A stretch of 64,000 nucleotides of DNA from Prorocentrum cordatum (taxonomy: Eukaryota > Sar > Dinophyceae > Prorocentrales > Prorocentraceae), in assembly GCA_963575745.1 (NCBI GenBank), contig CAUYUJ010000891.1:302639-366638 (forward strand). The letters run 5' to 3'. Of the stretch, positions 10,025 through 21,300 are shown in pieces. A program made the translations under genes and the position numbers. Under the pieces are notes generated by a model. It was given only the letters and a program-made list of their open reading frames with translations, was not told the origin of the DNA and made no database searches. Each line of letters begins with the position of its first letter. Position 1 is the stretch's first letter.

Positions 10025-10190
10025 TAAGAGCGTATTTTTTGAAGGCAGATCTGCCTTCTGTGAGACGCATTTTTCAAAAAGCAGATCTGTCTTGAAAAAG
10101 AACGTATGTTGTGGAAGTCGGATCTGCCTTCAAAAAAAAGTTGTTTTTGAAGGCAGACCTGCCTTCAAAGAAAACGTTCTCACAGAGCTT
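10025..10190. repeat. Cluster of BglII-centred palindromes
   Basis: GAAGGCAGATCTGCCTTC is a perfect 18-base palindrome near 10040; diverged copies follow at about 10080, 10120 and 10155 (GAAGGCAGACCTGCCTTC), separated by A/T runs. The ends (CTCTGTAAGAGCG and CGTTCTCACAGAG) are also inverse. Confidence 0.75.
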
Positions 10191-10304
10191 GATTGTTCCT
10201 CCGGCGCTCCCCGTGCACCCGGGCGCTCTTCAGCGGCCCTCGTGGTAGCGGCTTGGCTGTGCAATCAGGAGCGCTTGCTGAGCTCGTGGCTCTGCTGGTG
10301 CTTG

Positions 10305-10455
10305 CCCCCACGCTTCGGCGCGACGCGCTGACCACGCCCCGGTCCCCAACGGTCAACGTGCCGAGATTTGTCCCGGCCTCCCGCCCGTCGGAGCGGGGCG
10401 ACACGCCGTCAGCTTGTTAGGAGTAGCGTGTTGCAGGGGCCGCCGCCGCGACAGA
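10305..10455 (+). repeat. Dispersed 150-bp repeat, copy 1
   Basis: GACCACGCCCCGGTCCCCAA...GTGCCGAGATTTGTCCCGGC matches 14465-14590 and 21965-22150 in the same orientation. Confidence 0.65.
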
Positions 10456-10479
10456 CTCAGCAACAGTTCCTGTCCGTAG

Positions 10480-10620
10480 ACCCAGATCTGATGTCGGGAT
10501 CTGATGAAGATGGGGTCCCTGGAAGTCTGGACCCTTTTCCTGGGAAGTTGTTTTGTGGTAAGTTCTTTTTGTTCGCTGGCGAGGGCCCTTGGCGGCCGAA
10601 AATGATGAAACCCTTCCGTC
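10480..10620 (-). repeat. Dispersed CTCAGGATGAAAA family, reverse copy (weak)
   Basis: GATGGGGTCCCTGGAAGTC, GGCGGCCGAAAATGATGAAA and a CTTCCGTCC end fit the family in reverse order. Confidence 0.4.
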
Positions 10621-10696
10621 CGATGTTCCTCAACACGCTGGATGTCTGGGAGATGGCTAAGCATGGTGCCGGCGCCGAGCTCGTTCAGATCATGGA

Positions 10697-10802
10697 TGAG
10701 GAGGGGGGAGGAGGAGGAGGAGGAGGAGGAGGAGGAGGAGGAGGAGGAGGAGGAGGAGGAGGAAGAGGAGGAGGAGGAGGAAGAGGAGGAGGAGGAGAAG
10801 GA
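10697..10802 (+). repeat. (GGA)n tract
   Basis: Nearly pure GGA/GGAGGA; ends just before the spliced-leader relict. Poly-Gly/Glu frames here are artefacts. Confidence 0.9.
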
Positions 10803-10807
10803 GGAAC

Positions 10808-10828
10808 CCGTAGCCATTCTGGCTCAAG
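10808..10828 (+). other. Relict dinoflagellate spliced leader
   Basis: CCGTAGCCATTCTGGCTCAA (plus G) differs by one base (C for T at position 12) from the dinoflagellate trans-spliced leader exon. It is not followed by a GT donor (next bases TTCGAAAC), so it is not an SL RNA gene. A leader embedded in DNA is the known mark of a trans-spliced mRNA that was reverse-transcribed and reinserted. Confidence 0.85.
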
Positions 10829-13130
10829 TTCGAAACGCGTGCCTCGGCGCTTCGAGCTTGGTTGTAGCCTAGAGGTTGGGCTAAGCTCCCTGGCCGACAG
10901 CAGGCCAAGCCTTCCCCTGCGCGAGCAGAACGGGCTTCCTTCGCGCTCGGCCCGTCTTCACACATTCTCTTCTCTTGCTCAGCCATTGGGGGCCAGGGCA
11001 GCCTTCCTGCGGGGAGGCGGCAGCAGCTGAAGGCGAGGCTGATCAACAGAGTTGAAGGCGTCCAAACGTACGGCAGCAGCTTTCAGTGGTGGTGGATCGA
11101 GTGGCAGTGACGGACGCAGTGACCTTGAAGAGTTGCATGACCGACCAGCTGATGATAACATTCGTGCCTTCATCGAGTCTCAAAGTTGATCTCACTAGTG
11201 ATGTGGCCCAGTGTCAGGCATCTGTGCCGATGTGGCGGACGACAGTCTCGAACATGCGTGATGCAGGTGTTCGTTCGTTTCCATCCCTGGCGCAGCAGTT
11301 GGACCAGCGTCTGGTGCCGGTTCATCGTCAACGGGAAGACCAGAAGGACCGTCCTTCGGCGCTCGAGTCAGGCACCTCAAAACCGAGATCGGCATGGCCC
11401 GTTCTGAAGTACCAGCTCGTCGGCAGCCGTTGGCCCCGAACGACCCCATCATCGCCACTCGCACTCAGGAGCAGATGGCCAAGGAGGCGGTGGCCGATGC
11501 ACGGCGACTCTGCCTTCAGGAGCAGACCATGGCCGACCGCGAGTGGAACATGGGAGGGCGAGCCTTTCAGTCGTCGATTCTTGCTCGGTCTTCCTTTCGG
11601 CCCCTGGTTGGGTCATGACCTTGTTCGCTACTGGGGTTGGGTCATGACCTTGTTCGCTAGGGGCGGCGAGGTAATTACAGTCACATTGAGGGCACGAGGG
11701 CCTCTGGCAGGATGACAGCGACTCATTCCCAACCTCCTCGAGGCTGACGAATTCAAGCGCTTCCTGGGCTTGGCCGTCAAGGCTGCTCCGATGGATAACC
11801 TCGCACTCTGTGGGCAACGCAGGTACTGCATATATCGCTAGTGGTAGGAGATGCTAGACGTGCTCGTGGCAGCATCACACTCCGTCGTCCAAAGTCGTTA
11901 CTCGTGAAGTATATGGCCATGAGGATCGCAGCCCGTGCAGCATTTAGGCAAGACGCCCGTCTCGCTGAGCGCCTCAGGCTTGTCCTTCTCTCGCGAGGGA
12001 CCAGCTGATCGATTCTGCCGCGAAGAGTCTCTCCGTCAGCGTTCCTGAGGTGTTCAAGGAGCTATCTAATTCCCTTCGCCCCGAGGTGGCACGAACGCAG
12101 CAAAACCAGGTACAGGAAGCCGCCCGAGCACGCGGGGATCTTCAGGTCTAGCAGAAACTTCGCGCACGTGCCGGGGCCCCAGAAGGTTTCGCAGCCATGG
12201 TCGCCCTTGGACCGCCGGCTTACTCTGGCTGGCGTTGGCGCCTCTGGCGGCCCCGTGCTCGTGGAGCCTCCCAGGGTGCTTCGAGCGCTTGCGAGGCACT
12301 GGGAGAAGGTTTTCACGATCCAAGACTTTGATCATGCTGGTGCTGCCACGTCCCTGGAACCGGGAGTCGTTGGGAGGCTCGGGGGGGTTCTTCTTCTTGG
12401 CGGCAAGTGGCTTTATCCAAGGGCGCCCTGCCTGTGGTCGCATCTGCTCGATCAGCCTGAACCTGTTCCCGAGGAAGTTCCGCGCAGTCCTCCACGGGCC
12501 TGGTAAAGGGAGAACCTGCGCGTGAGCCGACGACATAGGAGCGGTCTTCAGGCACGTCCAGCTGCTATGCCCTGCCCACGCTACTTTCAGGGAGGCGCAG
12601 CTGCTCGCGCGCCTTTTTGAAGATCCCAAGGTGCTGCCTGGCCCTGCTCGGAGGTGAGATCCAGCCTGAGCTGATCAAGAGAGTCCGGCGCCGGCTCGAA
12701 AGGAACATCCCCGACTAGGCCGACTTCAGTATTCAGGGCTGTGCGAAATGCGCGGGGGTGTGGTTTGGGCCAGGCGTGACTCGCGATTCATGGGATCGGC
12801 CCTGCGGGAAGTGTGCGAAAATATGCTCCCTCCTCGCGGCCGCGGATGCAGCGGGCCAGGTCAACCCCAGCATGCACAACAAACGTGGGGTATCGGTTCT
12901 ATCGTATTTCGGGCAGTTTCACGTTTTGCCTTTTCTGGACCTGTACTCGTTTCTGGAGCCTGGATCGGGACTCCGTGGGTGATGATGTCTCGGAGTGCCT
13001 GTTGGACCGATTTGGGGCCCTCTCGTTGTGCACGCGTCATACATGTATAGTGCTCTCAGAGTTATCCTTCGTGCTGCTCGCCCAGCGCTGCCCGAGGGGA
13101 TCAGCCAATCAAAGGCGAGGGCTGTGCGAT
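10829..13130 (+). pseudogene. Decayed LINE-like / retroposed sequence behind the leader relict
   Basis: The composition is coding-like, but each frame is cut by many stops and shifts. Fragments include a segment at 11394-11618 (ARRQPLAPNDPI...GRAFQ), one at about 12250-12506 (PPRVLRALARHWEKVF), and one at about 12870-13010. In my judgement they resemble dinoflagellate LINE-type polyproteins (ORF1-like region, segment before the RT, thumb region), but no RT catalytic motif is visible. A tandem GGTTGGGTCATGACCTTGTT duplication lies at 11605-11660. With the leader at its 5' edge the simplest reading is a retroposed copy, long dead. Alternative: a decayed host retrogene of unknown function. Confidence 0.4.
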
Positions 13131-13204
13131 TTCAGGCGCGGCGGCCGCGGGCATCTGCGGCGTGAAGACCTCTCGGCGCGCCCTCATCTACGCTCGAGGA
13201 GGAC

Positions 13205-14060
13205 GCAACGTAAAAGCAGGAGGGGGAGGGCAGTAGAGGAGGAGAAGGAGGAGGACGAGGAGGAGGAGGAGGAAATGGAGGAGGGGGAAGGGAGAGAATG
13301 GGGAGGAGGAGGGGGAGGAGGAAGAGGAGGAGGAGGAGGAGGAGGACCAGTGTAAACCCAACAGTCACCAACGATGTTGGAATAAACCCTCACCCAAGCT
13401 CCCTTTTCATAGGCCACTACAACGGTTCATTTCCACAGAGGGACCTGCCTCGTTAGAAGACAACTGTTTGAAGACCTTGAAGTCTGCCAAAACGTTGGCC
13501 TCGGGATTCCAACGGCCCGGATAAACCTGACTGTTGCGTCTTCATGATCTTGAATCGCGTCAGAACGCCATTATTGGGAATTCAACACCGCGAATCATGG
13601 TAACTGTTGCGCCCCCATAACCGTAATCGTAACCATGGGAATCCGCGAAACTCTTGCACATTGTACAGGGAGTGCGCGCGGCGCTCAGGCGAGAGCCACA
13701 GTTTGAAAAGAAGCTGCCCTCAATCCGTGAAGCTCTTGCAAACATTTACAACGAATGTGCGCGGCGCTAAGGCGAGAGCCACATTTTGAAAAAACGCCCG
13801 CCCCCAATCCGTGAAACTCTTGCAAATGTTTAGGCGAGAGCTACATCTTGGAAACCACCCGCACCCAATCAATCCGTGAAACTATTGCATTTTGTTTGGT
13901 CAAACGAATGTGCGCGACGCTCATGCGAGAGCGACATTTTGAAAGCCACCCGCCTTGAATCCGTGAAACTGTTGCAAGCGTTTAAAACAAATGTGCGCGG
14001 CGCTAGGACGAGAGCCACATTTTGAAATGTACCCGCCCTCATCTGTGAAATTGGTGTCAT
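13205..14060 (-). repeat. Right arm: inverted copy of the 5650-6410 element
   Basis: In reverse it shows the GGA tract (13235-13345), ACCAGTGTAAACCCAACAGT, the unique segment, then five units of about 80 bp (core CGAGAGCCACATTTTGAAA) up to 14060. Confidence 0.75.
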
Positions 14061-14163
14061 GTTTAAGCTTCAGGGGCATACATAAGTCTCAGGCAGAACG
14101 CCCGGCCCGCTTTACAAACTGGCCTCGGGGTGCGACAGGAAAAGTGATTCATAATGAAAGGGA

Positions 14164-14235
14164 ATGGAAGAGGAGGAGGAGGAGGAGGAGGAGGAGGAGG
14201 AGGAGGAGGAGGAGGAGGAGGCGGAAGAGGAGGAT
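14164..14235 (+). repeat. (GGA)n tract
   Basis: Pure GGA units after AATGGAAGA. Confidence 0.9.
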
Positions 14236-14239
14236 GGAG

Positions 14240-14430
14240 GCGAAGCAAGGTGGAAGAAGGGCCGAAGATCCAGAGCGGCGGGCCAGGCGGCCGGCTCCTG
14301 CACCGGCGGCAGCGCCCGCAGAGACGGCCGCGGCCCGGCCCCGGGCGACGGCGCGGCAGCGCCGTGGTTCCACCTGGACGCCGAGGTTCGAGGGGAGAGA
14401 AGCTGCACAAGGCTGTGGACAGGAACTTCT
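14240..14430 (+). other. Exon-like GC island
   Basis: GC-rich patch, open in several frames; one reads RRAEDPERRARRPAPAPAAA, another ends APWFHLDAEVRGERS. No domain; which frame, or strand, is coding cannot be decided. Confidence 0.2.
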
Positions 14431-14464
14431 AGGGTTAGCATGTCGTTCCGCCCGTTCTGGCCCA

Positions 14465-14590
14465 CCACGCTGCGGCGCGCCATGCTACCCACGTCCCGGT
14501 ACCCGAGCGTCAGCGTTCCGAGATTTGTCCGGCCCTCCCGCCCCGCGGAGCAGGGCCTACCGTGTCGCCAGAGCCGCCGCCGCGACACGC
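14465..14590 (+). repeat. Dispersed 150-bp repeat, copy 2
   Basis: Same order as 10305-10455: CCACGTCCCGGTACCCGAGC, CGTTCCGAGATTTGTCC, GCGGAGCAGGGC, GCCGCCGCGACACGC. Confidence 0.65.
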
Positions 14591-14999
14591 TATTCACAAG
14601 TTTCGACGGTCCGTGCGGATTTCTTGAATTTGCGCTGGGCCCCCTGCGCTGGCGCGCTTGGGGCGGCGCCAGAAGGCGCCGCCAGGTGGAACCAGCACGA
14701 AGTCATGAGATTCGCACACTCCGTTGGAAGCTTATGCTCCTTACCCGACAGGTTAGGGCTGCCATATCTAGATTTTAAGACTTGCCCAGCCTGCATCCTG
14801 CTGTCGCCAGACCCCACAGGATCCCGAGACTCCTGAGTACCCGCCTCTCGCCCTCGACAAATGACAACATCATGCCGCGGTCTCCTGACCCCAGAGGATC
14901 CTGGAAACCAGTGCATACCAGACAGCCCCAGGGGGGGAACCGTCACGGCATCACGCCGTCCAGGCGTCACTCATCAATAACACAGAGTAACACACGGCA

Positions 15000-16450
15000 C
15001 AAACATCATGTCATAATAACATCACCAAAGATTATGCCATAACCACCGTTGTAATACATAACACGCCAGGGCACACGATTGCATTACATATCATGGCATG
15101 CTAGATAGTGCGGTACCATAGCATTACATCACCACCTGCACCATACCACAACATAGGAAGCCATGCGATGTCAGTTCGTATCATGACATATCAGACCGTG
15201 AAGTAGCACAGCATAAAAACCTCACACATACTAGACTACTGGTGATGCTACAACAGCAAATCGAATACCACGGAGGCAAGACAATCATACTTGTATAGGA
15301 AGGCCATACCGTATCACAGCGTATCCTAATAGCAGGAACGAAGTATCGCGCGATATGGCATTCCATAGTATGCCAGAGCAGCGCATCGTCCAGCATAACA
15401 TACCATTGTATAACGCAGCACCACAGAACCTAGCGTAACATAACATAGCACATCAGCATGCGACAGAGAAGGGCGTACCATAGCATAACAGACCAGCACC
15501 TACCATACCATAACATAACTGTTCAGCTACTGGCACCTCTGTGGCAACCGCCACCACACAACGGACACAGCAATGCCATACTTGTTGGCCATTTTCAACG
15601 ACAGGAAATAGCAAATCGCAATGACCCGAGCATGACACAGCATAGCATGACATATCATAGCAACGCATCGCACTGCGCGCCATGCCAGAACAAAGCATGA
15701 CGGAACATACGCTCACACAACGCAACATGCGGTACCATGATACATCGCAGTGTGACAGGGCGGGAGACACCAGAGTATAGCCCAACATTACATAAGAGAG
15801 CATACTTCACATACTCTACCACTGCTACCACTACAGACAACACGATGGCATTACACCATACTATACACTGTGGTTCAATCAGATGTTCGGGAGTGTGCAC
15901 AACATGCGTAATTCTACGCATTACCACATCGCATATGACATAGCATACAAGAACATAGAGTAGTCTACACAAGTATAACATCGCATTCATCCAACACTAG
16001 GGAAAAGTATAGTTCACAGGATTTCGGTATCGCAAGTTCGACCAACGCAGTAACCAACCACTACACAACATACATGTACGATGCTGCAAGCTAATGCAAG
16101 CGTGACCTAGAGGGTAGCACGGAACGTGACTGACGTGCAATAGCTGAATCCGGGTGTAACGTTTGGGTTAATATAAGTATTTGTGAGAGTACTTCTGCAT
16201 GAGGTATTGTAATTTCATAGAACATCATGTTTTTTGTCGCGTAGGGGGGAATCGATCTTGACATTACCGAACAAACATCTCATGACAAGAAAGACAAACA
16301 TACATACTATACCATAATGTACTTGCAGAGTGTATCGTAGATGAGAATTGCACGTGGCACCACAGAGCAGGACAGAGTGTAACTACACATAATTGAAGAC
16401 AACATCGCAGAGCATCCCGTAATACAATATGCCCAACGTATCCGCGTATA
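15000..16450 (+). repeat. CATAG/CATAACA-rich low-complexity DNA
   Basis: Degenerate ATAGCATAACATACCAT-type repeats and lower GC than the surroundings. No gene. The motif is the inverse of the GCTATG array at 63285-63530. 16450-17500 shows no recognisable feature either. Confidence 0.7.
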
Positions 16451-17519
16451 TTAGAACAAAAAGCGTCAGCGACCGATCAACGGTGCCTCATCAAGCGCGA
16501 CGTGCGCGCCGAAGTCATGCTGGCAATTGGAGCAAGGAGGCGCATCACTGACCGTTTGGACGACGTACCAAGCGTGACAAAGCGTCACGACGTAACGCCG
16601 GCCCGTCCAGAACAGGGTATTTTAGATTGGAGGGCAACCGGGACATACGATAACATAACATAGTTGAGAGCTGTAGAACACAGCAGCGGCCAATTAAGTG
16701 CACTCTGTCGAACGCAACGTGCGAGCCGACGTGTGGTTGTTCACAGGAATAACTCATAGATGCGTCGAACGGAGCAGCACCGAACAGAACGTGATAGAGT
16801 AGATTGCAGCAGCGGCCGAGCAAGGGCATCGCAACAGGCGCGACATGCGGGCCGCGCTCATCCCAGCCACAGTAACAGACAGTAACAGACTTGGGCACAA
16901 ACGCTGGAAGTTTCGGTGGGGATCGGTCTACAGGTTCTTTCTGTCAGAAGATTGTGATTTCCTGATTCAGGGATCCGCTCGGTCTCGCCGAAGGTCTCGG
17001 CATGCAGTTATTATCCTACCCATAGAGGTGTTGTCGCACCGCGCGCTGCTGAGGCCGCACGGGGCTTCTAAGATCGGCACGATGTTAGATTCCCAGATCT
17101 TCGACCTCGTGATTTTGCTCCACCCAGGCGTGTTTCGTAGATTACGGTTCTGGGGCCCGTTACCAAGAACCGTTGCCATTAACACTGGGCCCAGGACGAG
17201 AAATTACCCCCGGGGGAAGGGGTCGGGACCGCTGGACCTGCGGGTTGTAGCAACATCACATTCGACGCGGAGATTTCCATTTGTGCATCCCATACTCCTG
17301 TCAAGGATCCCTGGGTAAGTCTGTCAGTGAGCATTTGGTTGTGAGGTCGAGTCAGCATAGACGATGGGCACGACAACGGCGACGACGACAGCGACAACTT
17401 CAGCGACGTCTTCCTCCACTGGGCTTCTTTCAGGAGAGACGAAGGAAGCACCAGTGGAAGTGCGATGGGGGCACTGGACCACCAAAAGAAGTAAGACTGT
17501 AAGTTACTCTGAGCGTGAG

Positions 17520-17870
17520 CCATCTGATCGCGAGCGAGTCTGAGTCTTAGCAAGCCCAGGTGTGATTGAGTTTGAGTGTGAGTGAGTCTTGACATGAGCG
17601 GGTCTGAGTACGAGTGGGTCTGAGTATGCGTAAGTCTGTTTCTGAATTGAGTATGGGTGCGAGTGATGCAGAGTATGGATATGTCTGGGTGTAAGTGGAT
17701 CTGGGTATGAGTTTGATGAGCATGAGCGAGCTTGAGTACGAGCGTGTCCGAGTATGAACGGATATGGGGGGGGGACGGGCCGGTCTGAGTGTGAGTGAGT
17801 TTGATTGTGAGTAAGTCTTAATGATAGTGAGTCTGAGTAAGAGTATGATGAACACGTGCTTGCGAACGAG
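17520..17870 (+). repeat. GAGTCTGAGTNTGAGT hexamer-type repeat
   Basis: GAGT-based units of 6 bases (GAGTCT, GAGTAT, GTGAGT) run up to the 150-bp satellite; they resume at 18800-19030. Confidence 0.8.
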
Positions 17871-17874
17871 TGAT

Positions 17875-18795
17875 CAGTGCCTCGCCTGGGACATCCCCGC
17901 AATCTGCTCTGCCAGCAGAGGAGTCGGGGGCGCCGGAACAGGCAAACCGCTTGAGACATCCCCGCAATCTGGGCGCGAACGGGCCTGAGAAATTCTGCCT
18001 GGCGTCTCCCCATTGGAGTGCTGAAATTATTGACTTGCGTGGGACATCTTCAGAATCTGTTCCGAAATCAAAGGGTGTGGACAGCATACCAACGGACAAT
18101 CCGCCTGAGACATTTCCATACTGTGGGCGCGAACGGGCCCATTAAATACCTTCTGGCGGCTTCCCTTTGGGATTGTTAAAACCATCGTCTTCCTTACACT
18201 CTGCCCCAGCAGCAGAATATGTTGAGCATGCAGACAGGCAGACCGCCTGAGACATCCACACAATCCTGGCTCGAACGGGTCCGTGCAATAAACCTGGCTG
18301 CTCCCCCTTGGGAGTGCTGAAACCAGCGCATCGCCTGAGACCTCCTCACAACCTGCTCTGGAAGCAGAGGATGTTGAGCATGCAAACAGGCAGACCGCCT
18401 GAGACAACCCTAAATACTGTGCGCGAGCGGGCCCGTGAAATAACCCTCTGGCGTCTCCACCCCCCTTTGTTAGTGCTGAAACCAGCGCCTCTTTTGAGAT
18501 GCCCTCACCATGTGACACGACAGCAGAGGATGGTGAGTATGCAAACAGGCAGTCCGCCTGAGACATCCGCATCATGTGGGCGCCACCAGGCTCGTGGAGC
18601 ACCCTCTGGCGGCTTCCCTTTGGGAGTGTTGAAACCAGCAGCTTGCTTGAGACATCCTCAGAATCTGTGGGTTTTGAGCATGCAAGAAGGCAAACCGCCT
18701 GAGACATTCCCACTATCTTGTCGCGACCGGGCCCGAGCAATTCCCCCTGGCATCTCCCCTTGGAAGTGTTGAAGCCTGCGTCTTGCCTGACACAT
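17875..18795 (+). repeat. About 150-bp satellite, six copies
   Basis: CCGCCTGAGACATCC-like segment recurs at 17947, 18101, 18243, 18395, 18554 and 18695 (spacing 141-159). Each unit also holds GGGCGCGAACGGGCC, TCTGGCGTCTCCC and TTGGGAGTGTTGAAACC. Confidence 0.85.
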
Positions 18796-18799
18796 ACAG

Positions 18800-19030
18800 T
18801 CTGTGTGTATGAGTGAGTCTGAGTGAGGACGTGATGTGGCTCCGTCTGAATGACGAAGGGTGAGTCGAAATGAGAGAATGTGAATGTGTATGACTGAGAG
18901 TGAGAGTGAGTATGAGTATGAGCGATCTCAGTATGAATATTTGGCTGAGTATTGGTGAGAGTCTGAGCGTTATGAGCCAGTACTTGGTCCGAGAATGAGT
19001 GATCTGAATCTGAGTATCTGAGGAAACTGA
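18800..19030 (+). repeat. GAGT-type hexamer repeat, second block
   Basis: Same units as 17520-17870; the two blocks flank the 150-bp satellite. Confidence 0.75.
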
Positions 19031-19184
19031 GCGAGGTACAGGAAGGAGAGGAGAAGGAGGAGCAGGATCCGGTGGTCCGAAGGCGTTTAAGTAACTAAGA
19101 ACAAGCACCCCATCTTAGGATAGAGGGGAAAAACAAGTAGACGACCATTGCCTGGCCCCCCCCCCTCGTGCGACGTCGTCGTCT

Positions 19185-19420
19185 TCGTCCTCCTCCTCCT
19201 CCTGCTTATCCTTCCTCCACTTCCCAGTCCTCCTATTCCTCCCGGCTCCTCCCTCCTCCGCCTCTTCGTCCGCCTCCTCCTCTGCCTCCTCCTCGTCCGC
19301 CTCCTCCTCCTCCGCCTCCGCCTCCTCCGCCTCCTCCTTCTCCGCCTCCGCCATCATCCGCTCTCGTCATCTGCCTCCGCGGCCTCGTCTCCCTCCTCCT
19401 CCTCCTCCGCCGCTCTCCGC
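19185..19420 (+). repeat. CTC/CGC pyrimidine-rich tract
   Basis: Imperfect CCT and CCG CCT units; 19430-20000 after it has no recognisable gene. Confidence 0.85.
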
Positions 19421-19999
19421 TGACGTCATCGCGCGTTGCTGAGGCCACACGGTGCGTGTTAAGATGTGTGCACGACGTTAAATCAAGTTCGAGGCCCTTT
19501 TGGGCTTCGGTTTTTGGACTGTCGCCGTGTTTTGTTTTTGTTACCCTGCGATCCTGGCCTCTGGGATTCTGGGGTTCTGAAAATTCTGGAGACCTTGGTT
19601 TTTGGAGCCCCCCCTGTTGGGGCCAGAGGCTTCTCGTCTGGTCATACGTATCGCACCCCTGGACGGGTCTTGGAGCCGTCCCTTGACCCCCTTGTTGGGG
19701 GCCGCATCATGGGGGGGCGATAACTGGGGGGGGGGGGGGGGGGCAGCGAGAGCTGCCGAAACGGAGCCCTCCAGGGCCCCTAAGAGGACCCCTTAGGGCC
19801 CAGAAGGGGGTCTTCAGGGCCAACTATCTTCCCCCCTCCCCGAATATGAGGGGCCCTTTGGGGAAGACCAGTCCTCCTGGGGGCGTTTCCCGCCGCGTGG
19901 GGGAGGCTCCTGGCCCAGGCGTCCGGCGCCGCCTCTCTTGCTGGCAGCGTCGCTGCCCAGAGGTTTGGGCCCCTTCCTGGGGACCAGCTTTTCACCTCG

Positions 20000-20164
20000 A
20001 GTACAGTCGGACCGAGGTAAAGATCTAGGTCGGTTCGAGGAGGGTACCCTAACGTTCTTCGTGTTTGTTGGGTGTTCTTATGTACCCTGGCGAGGGTACC
20101 CCAGGATGTGCTGTGTGTTTTGGCCGGCGGAGGGTCTCATACTCTTGGAGGATGCTCTTCTGCC
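20000..20164 (+). repeat. Dispersed repeat, also at 43148-43340
   Basis: TACAGTCGGACCGAGGT, GAGGGTACCCT, TGTGTGTTTTGGCC and GGAGGGTCTCAT occur in the same order in both copies. Confidence 0.75.
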
Positions 20165-20370
20165 CTACAACCCTCGTCGAAATTGAACGCAAGTTTTTCC
20201 CACCCCCGTCGCCCCCAAATTTCAATGTTCATCGACAGGCGCGTCGCGGCCGGCGGGGTCCGAAGAAAATCTCGAAGTCGCCAGCGTCGGCGTGAACATT
20301 GAAATTGTGGGTCGGGGGGCGCCGCCAGGTCGCGGCTCAAACTTGCGTTCAATTTCGACGAGGAATGTAG
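20165..20370. mobile_element. Foldback/MITE-like element with 25-bp perfect arms
   Basis: 20172-20196 (CCTCGTCGAAATTGAACGCA...) is the exact reverse complement of 20339-20363; outside it CTACA pairs with TGTAG, so arms reach about 30 bp. An inner pair, AATTTCAATGTTC and GAACATTGAAATT, also exists. No protein. Confidence 0.8.
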
Positions 20371-20584
20371 GTCCGACCGTAGTTGGTTTGTCGCGATCCG
20401 TTCTCAACCCAGGGGGGAGCCTTCCCTGACCCTGGGGCTGTCGGAAGGGTCTGACGCAAAGACGGATCGGCGATGGGAGGCGCCCTCGTGCGCCCGTTGC
20501 GCAGCATTGCGCGCAATAGCATATACGCGCACATCGCGGGGGGGGGGCCGGGCACGGGGCATCGCACGGGCAACGAGCTTTGCA

Positions 20585-20680
20585 GGTGAGAAAATAGATG
20601 TGCACTTGCATCCACGTGCAACCGCGTCATCCGGCACATAAAAGCTGTTGCATCCAGGGGCCAATTTCTGCAATTATTTA
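20585..20680 (+). repeat. Dispersed segment shared with 21213-21300
   Basis: ATGTGCACTTGCATCCACGT, then CGTCATCCGGCACAT, AAAGCTGTTGCA correspond to the same order at 21213-21300. Confidence 0.65.
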
Positions 20681-20694
20681 ATCGCTTCGCTCAT

Positions 20695-20830
20695 GCCGCC
20701 GGCCCTGGAGCCCTCTTTAGGGCCTCTTGGGGGCCTCTTGGGGACCTCTTGGGACTCTCTTGGGGCTCCTTGGCGGCGTTTTGGAGGCCCCCAGGGCCTC
20801 TTGGGGGGCTCTTGGGGATAGTCGATTGCG
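20695..20830 (+). repeat. G-skewed minisatellite block (short)
   Basis: GGGCCTCTTGGGGGCCTCTT-like units. Confidence 0.7.
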
Positions 20831-21059
20831 GCTCCCCCCTCGGAGGCCACGATCCTCGTGAGGGGTGTCGAAAAATACCCTCCCCTGGAGTGGTCTGGTG
20901 GCTTCTCCCGGGCTTCTCTCGGGACCTTGCCGGGGTACTTTTCGTCCGGGGGCCCCCAGGGGCCGCTCCGCGCGCGCGAACTAGAAATATTGTTAACAAG
21001 TTACCGGAGATCTTAGCACGCCTCTGGCCCGTTGGGCCGGCGAATTCACATTGATAAGT

Positions 21060-21300
21060 TCTAAGTGTTCGAAAGTCGTTCGATTTTTTGGGGGCCAAGA
21101 TCCTTTCATGTCTAATTGTTATATCCTAGGCCTCTTCTTGGCCACTAGGTGGCCAGGAACAATTAGAACCGAGTACACTTAGACATGACCACGATTGGAA
21201 ATGAACGACGTGTGCACTTGCCTCCACGTGCAACCGTGTCATCCAGCACATCAAAGCTGCTGCACCTAGGCGCCAGCTGCTGCAAGTGCACACTGTTGTG
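21060..21300 (+). repeat. Dispersed repeat, second copy at 57846-58002
   Basis: GATTTTTTGGGGGCCAAGAT, CCTTTCATGTCTAATTGTT, GGCCACTAGGTGGCCAGGAA and GAAATGAACGACGTGT occur in the same order in both places. Confidence 0.8.

Noticed and set aside
10808-10828. Functional spliced-leader RNA gene
   Set aside because: No GT donor or Sm-type site follows and there is a base change inside the conserved leader.
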